Assembly: GCA_029068555.1 (NCBI GenBank)
Contig: JAIECJ010000011.1
Location: forward strand, 1-42,284
Direction: 5' to 3'
Source: Lachnospiraceae bacterium
Lineage (GTDB): Bacteria; Bacillota; Clostridia; Lachnospirales; Lachnospiraceae
Length of the DNA: 42,284 bases
In this document: positions 39,956-42,284 of the stretch, piece by piece
Layout: each line of letters opens with the position of its first letter
Numbering within the stretch: position 1 is the first letter of the stretch
The notes under the pieces: model-generated
The model's input: only the letters and a program-made list of their open reading frames with translations
Told to the model about the DNA's origin: nothing
Databases searched by the model: none
Translations under genes and position numbers: made by a program

Positions 39956-41914
39956 CTACTCTTCTACCCATGCCTCAGTCACAGCAGTGCTCCAATCCCA
40001 GATGGATGAAGTATCCCAGTCATGAACCTTATTGGTGTAGAAATCATGGTACTCATTTGAGTAAAGAGGAACCACTGGCAGCTTCTCATTCCATGTTTTC
40101 TGGAATGTGCGCCATGCATCAAGCCATGCATCATTATCATCAAAAGGAATCGACTTTAAAGCCACTGCTGACGCTTCAAGTTCCTTATCCTTAATCCAGC
40201 TGGCGTTATAGCCGCCACCCATCCACTTATCATCACATGAATAGTAGTACCACGGTGAATGCTGCAAAGAAAAGCCTGTAGCCAGATTGTACATATTATA
40301 TATTGTCTCACCTTCATGATCCATTGCTGTCAAAAGTGTCGGGAAATCTGTTGTGGTAGTCTTCAACTCCATGCCTGCATCCTTCATTGCTTCTGGCAGC
40401 ATGGTATTAAGAAGATCTGACACTGGATTTCCCTCAGTGTTACACCACTGAATCTCAAGCGGCTTGAGTTCTCCATCCACATCTTTATAACGTGTTCCAT
40501 CGCCATCCTTATACTCGCCGCCATCCTTATTGAGCGTCCATCCGTCAGCTGCAAGAACTTCCTTTGCTTTTTCAATGTCTTTATCATATGTATTTAAGTT
40601 TTCATCAATCCAGTCCTTGGAATCAAGGTACTCCCACTGTGAAAGTCCATACTCACCATGCACTACAGTAGCATATCCGCCACTGAACTGTCTCGCAAAC
40701 TCATTTCTGTCAAGACAGTATGCAACTGCCTGACGTACACTCTGTGAATCTGTCGGGAACTGTGAGCAGTCAAAACGAATCAGACCATAGCCATAACGGA
40801 AATATGTATGCTTCTGCACGATTCCTTCGTCTACCAGATCAAGTCCGGGCTCAATACCCTCCGCGTCACCGATTTCATACAACAAATCAACAGTACCCGC
40901 CTTCAACTCATTAATCTGTGTCTCGCTCTTTACAGTCTTGATTATCAAAGTCTTGATCATCGGCTTAATTCCTGCATAATTGCCGACATAATTCTCATTT
41001 ACCTCAAATGTGCCCTGTCTGCTTGACGCATCATAGCTTACGAGTTTGTAAGGTCCACATGTCACCTGAGGATTATAACGGTATCCTGTGTCCGGATCAC
41101 CGATCGTCTTTAACAATACATCTGTTGTAAACTCACCCGTAATTGTTGCACCTTCCTCTGTGTCTTCAATATCACAATCCGGGGCAATGACAGCAATTGG
41201 TCTGGGCGTTACAGCTGCATAAGCAAGGTCATAGTGGTATGGAAGTTCTTCTGCCTTGACTGTAACAGAGAATGTCTTATCATCAATCAGATGTACACCC
41301 TTAAGAACCTTTGTGTCGCCAGCGTTAAATTCATCATATCCATCTATATATGTATATCTTGTAGCACTATAATTATCCACTCCCATCATCTCCGGTGAGG
41401 ACTCAAGCAGCATGGCAAATGCATAGTCCTTTGCAGTGATAGCTGAGTTATCGCTCCACACCAGACCATCATTTAATGTAAGTGTGAACGTCTTTGTACC
41501 ATCCTCGTTATCTGCCGCATTCAGATCTGCGACAACCATAGGATCTGTAATCCACTCTCCGTCTTTTGTTGTGATAACTGTAGTATAACCATGTAAAACA
41601 TTCTCAGTTATCTTATAGTTTGTAGCACTGCTGTTGTATGTAGGATCATAAAAATCCTGTTCCAAATCTGTTGTTGTGCCAAGTATCAGCTGTCCTTGCG
41701 GAGTTGTAGGCCGCTCGCCTGCCTGTTCGTCATCAGCTGCCTCTGTTGAAGGTTCCGCTGCATTATCCGTTCCATCTGACGCCTCTGTCTGAGCCTGCGT
41801 CTGCGGCGCCGCATCTTCGTTGTTTGTGACCGCACCATCATCATTGCTTCCGCATGCTGTCAGTGAGACAAGCATTGAAGAAGCCAAGAGTACGGACAGT
41901 AACTTTCTTTTCAT
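39956..41914 (-). CDS. oppA: Oligopeptide-binding lipoprotein (SBP family 5)
   Basis: A 652-aa extracytoplasmic solute-binding protein. The lipoprotein signal MKRKLLSVLLASSMLVSLTAC ends in lipobox LTAC with Cys 21, followed by an acidic Ser/Thr/Ala/Gln-rich tether (about 22-75). The body has SBP_bac_5 features: LNDGLVWSDNSAITAKDYAF, VRQAVAYCLDRNEFARQF and a C-terminal KLPVVPLYSNEYHDFY. It is somewhat longer than typical OppA proteins (about 540-600 aa). GGAGG precedes the ATG. First gene of the opp operon, with a long structured leader. It should capture peptides for OppBCDF; other ligands of family 5 cannot be excluded. Confidence 0.94.
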   Translation of the reverse strand: MKRKLLSVLLASSMLVSLTACGSNDDGAVTNNEDAAPQTQAQTEASDGTDNAAEPSTEAADDEQAGERPTTPQGQLILGTTTDLEQDFYDPTYNSSATNYKITENVLHGYTTVITTKDGEWITDPMVVADLNAADNEDGTKTFTLTLNDGLVWSDNSAITAKDYAFAMLLESSPEMMGVDNYSATRYTYIDGYDEFNAGDTKVLKGVHLIDDKTFSVTVKAEELPYHYDLAYAAVTPRPIAVIAPDCDIEDTEEGATITGEFTTDVLLKTIGDPDTGYRYNPQVTCGPYKLVSYDASSRQGTFEVNENYVGNYAGIKPMIKTLIIKTVKSETQINELKAGTVDLLYEIGDAEGIEPGLDLVDEGIVQKHTYFRYGYGLIRFDCSQFPTDSQSVRQAVAYCLDRNEFARQFSGGYATVVHGEYGLSQWEYLDSKDWIDENLNTYDKDIEKAKEVLAADGWTLNKDGGEYKDGDGTRYKDVDGELKPLEIQWCNTEGNPVSDLLNTMLPEAMKDAGMELKTTTTDFPTLLTAMDHEGETIYNMYNLATGFSLQHSPWYYYSCDDKWMGGGYNASWIKDKELEASAVALKSIPFDDNDAWLDAWRTFQKTWNEKLPVVPLYSNEYHDFYTNKVHDWDTSSIWDWSTAVTEAWVEE

Positions 41915-42033
41915 AATGTTTCCTCCTTTAAGAAATTTTATGTAACTACTCTTACCTTCATAGCTACTGTTTTGTATCTATATAAATACCATCAAGGCAT
42001 CTATACCAGTACTTCATTCATGTATATATCTTT

Positions 42034-42130
42034 TAAAAAATAAAAAGTGCACATGAACGCCCTTGTTCACTGCACTTACTTACCATTTTAATATAAGCAT
42101 GTGCCCCTCATGCTAAAATATGCTTATATT
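42034..42130 (-). promoter_or_regulatory. opp leader with two hairpins, the second a strong terminator
   Basis: Starting seven bases after the predicted transcript start, an 11-bp perfect stem forms (42120-42130 with 42090-42100). A second hairpin (AAGTGCA...TGCACTT plus six inner pairs, 42077-42045) is followed on the minus strand by TTTTTATTTTTT. An AGCAT segment at 42096-42100 can pair with ATGCT at 42110-42114 or at 42120-42124. The arrangement suits an attenuator or a short RNA of about 100 nt. No known riboswitch class is recognised. Confidence 0.65.
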
Positions 42131-42143
42131 TACGACATATTTA

Positions 42144-42172
42144 ATTATACTTATAAACAAAACGTTTGTCAA
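42144..42172 (-). promoter_or_regulatory. Consensus SigA promoter of the opp operon
   Basis: On the minus strand TTGACA (42167-42172), a 17-bp spacer and TATAAT (42144-42149), a perfect match to consensus. The predicted start near 42137 gives a leader of about 220 nt before oppA. Confidence 0.85.
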
Positions 42173-42242
42173 TAGTTTCAAGCACTGTTATTTTTGGCAT
42201 AACTACAATTGGTTACTGTTCAGAGGCCAACTTGACCTAAAG

Positions 42243-42284
42243 AAACCGATGATATAGACTAATCTCAGTCAGAACCATCGGTTT
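42243..42284. terminator. Terminator-like hairpin at the right edge
   Basis: AAACCGATG (42243-42251) pairs with CATCGGTTT (42276-42284); on the minus strand it is followed by CTTT. It probably ends a gene to the right of the window. No coding sequence is seen from 42173 to 42242. Confidence 0.6.

Overview
The window (about 42 kb, low-to-moderate G+C, strong GGAGG-type ribosome sites, SigA-like promoters) looks like chromosome of a Gram-positive anaerobe of the Clostridia, most likely Lachnospiraceae. The reasons are the family make-up: a free-standing AICAR formyltransferase beside a PurO-type IMP cyclohydrolase, the UPF0210/ACT pair, an FtsA-like ATPase with an extended Glu-rich tail, an aldo/keto reductase with two iron-sulfur motifs, and a TrmB regulator. 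Nearly all genes lie on the minus strand; only tmcAL, tRNA-Leu, a lacI-type regulator and a kduD-like dehydrogenase lie on the plus strand.

Region by region. 1-1.5 kb: tmcAL between terminators. 10.2-1.5 kb (minus): a tight housekeeping operon, zinc-finger anti-sigma-like membrane protein > polA > coaE > FtsA-like ATPase > walJ-like hydrolase > ACT protein > UPF0210 protein. 10.4-13 kb: a 68-aa orphan and a glycogen-debranching enzyme. 13.3-16.5 kb: tRNA-Leu(CAA), then a debris zone with a 225-bp miniature inverted-repeat element, solo ends of the same element and a MarR relic, followed by the de novo purine genes purO-purH under a ZTP riboswitch. 20.1-16.6 kb: TetR regulator > aldo/keto reductase > alpha-amylase family enzyme. 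24.5-20.2 kb: MarR regulator > two half ABC exporters that should form an asymmetric heterodimer. 28-24.6 kb: ABC-F ATPase, GreA, formate/nitrite-type channel. 28.1-29.3 kb: autoregulated LacI-family regulator. 32.8-29.4 kb: HAD hydrolase > membrane protein, and TrmB regulator > LysA-like decarboxylase. 33.3-34.1 kb: kduD-like dehydrogenase behind an unusual inverted repeat. 34.7-34.2 kb: signal peptidase I. 41.9-35 kb: a complete oligopeptide-type ABC importer, oppA-oppB-oppC-oppD-oppF.

The most unusual items are: (1) an OppC permease carrying an inserted, probably extracytoplasmic, seven-repeat RCC1-like propeller between its first and second membrane segments; (2) a DNA polymerase I with intact polymerase motifs in which both nuclease domains seem to have lost their catalytic acidic residues; (3) a consensus promoter followed within 100 nt by a strong terminator in the opp leader, a possible attenuator or small RNA; (4) a short hairpin repeat present in three copies with compensating stem changes, one of which supplies the C-terminal codons of the LacI-type regulator; and (5) a 15-bp perfect inverted repeat carrying opposed -10 boxes in front of kduD. 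All functions are read from sequence patterns without database searches.
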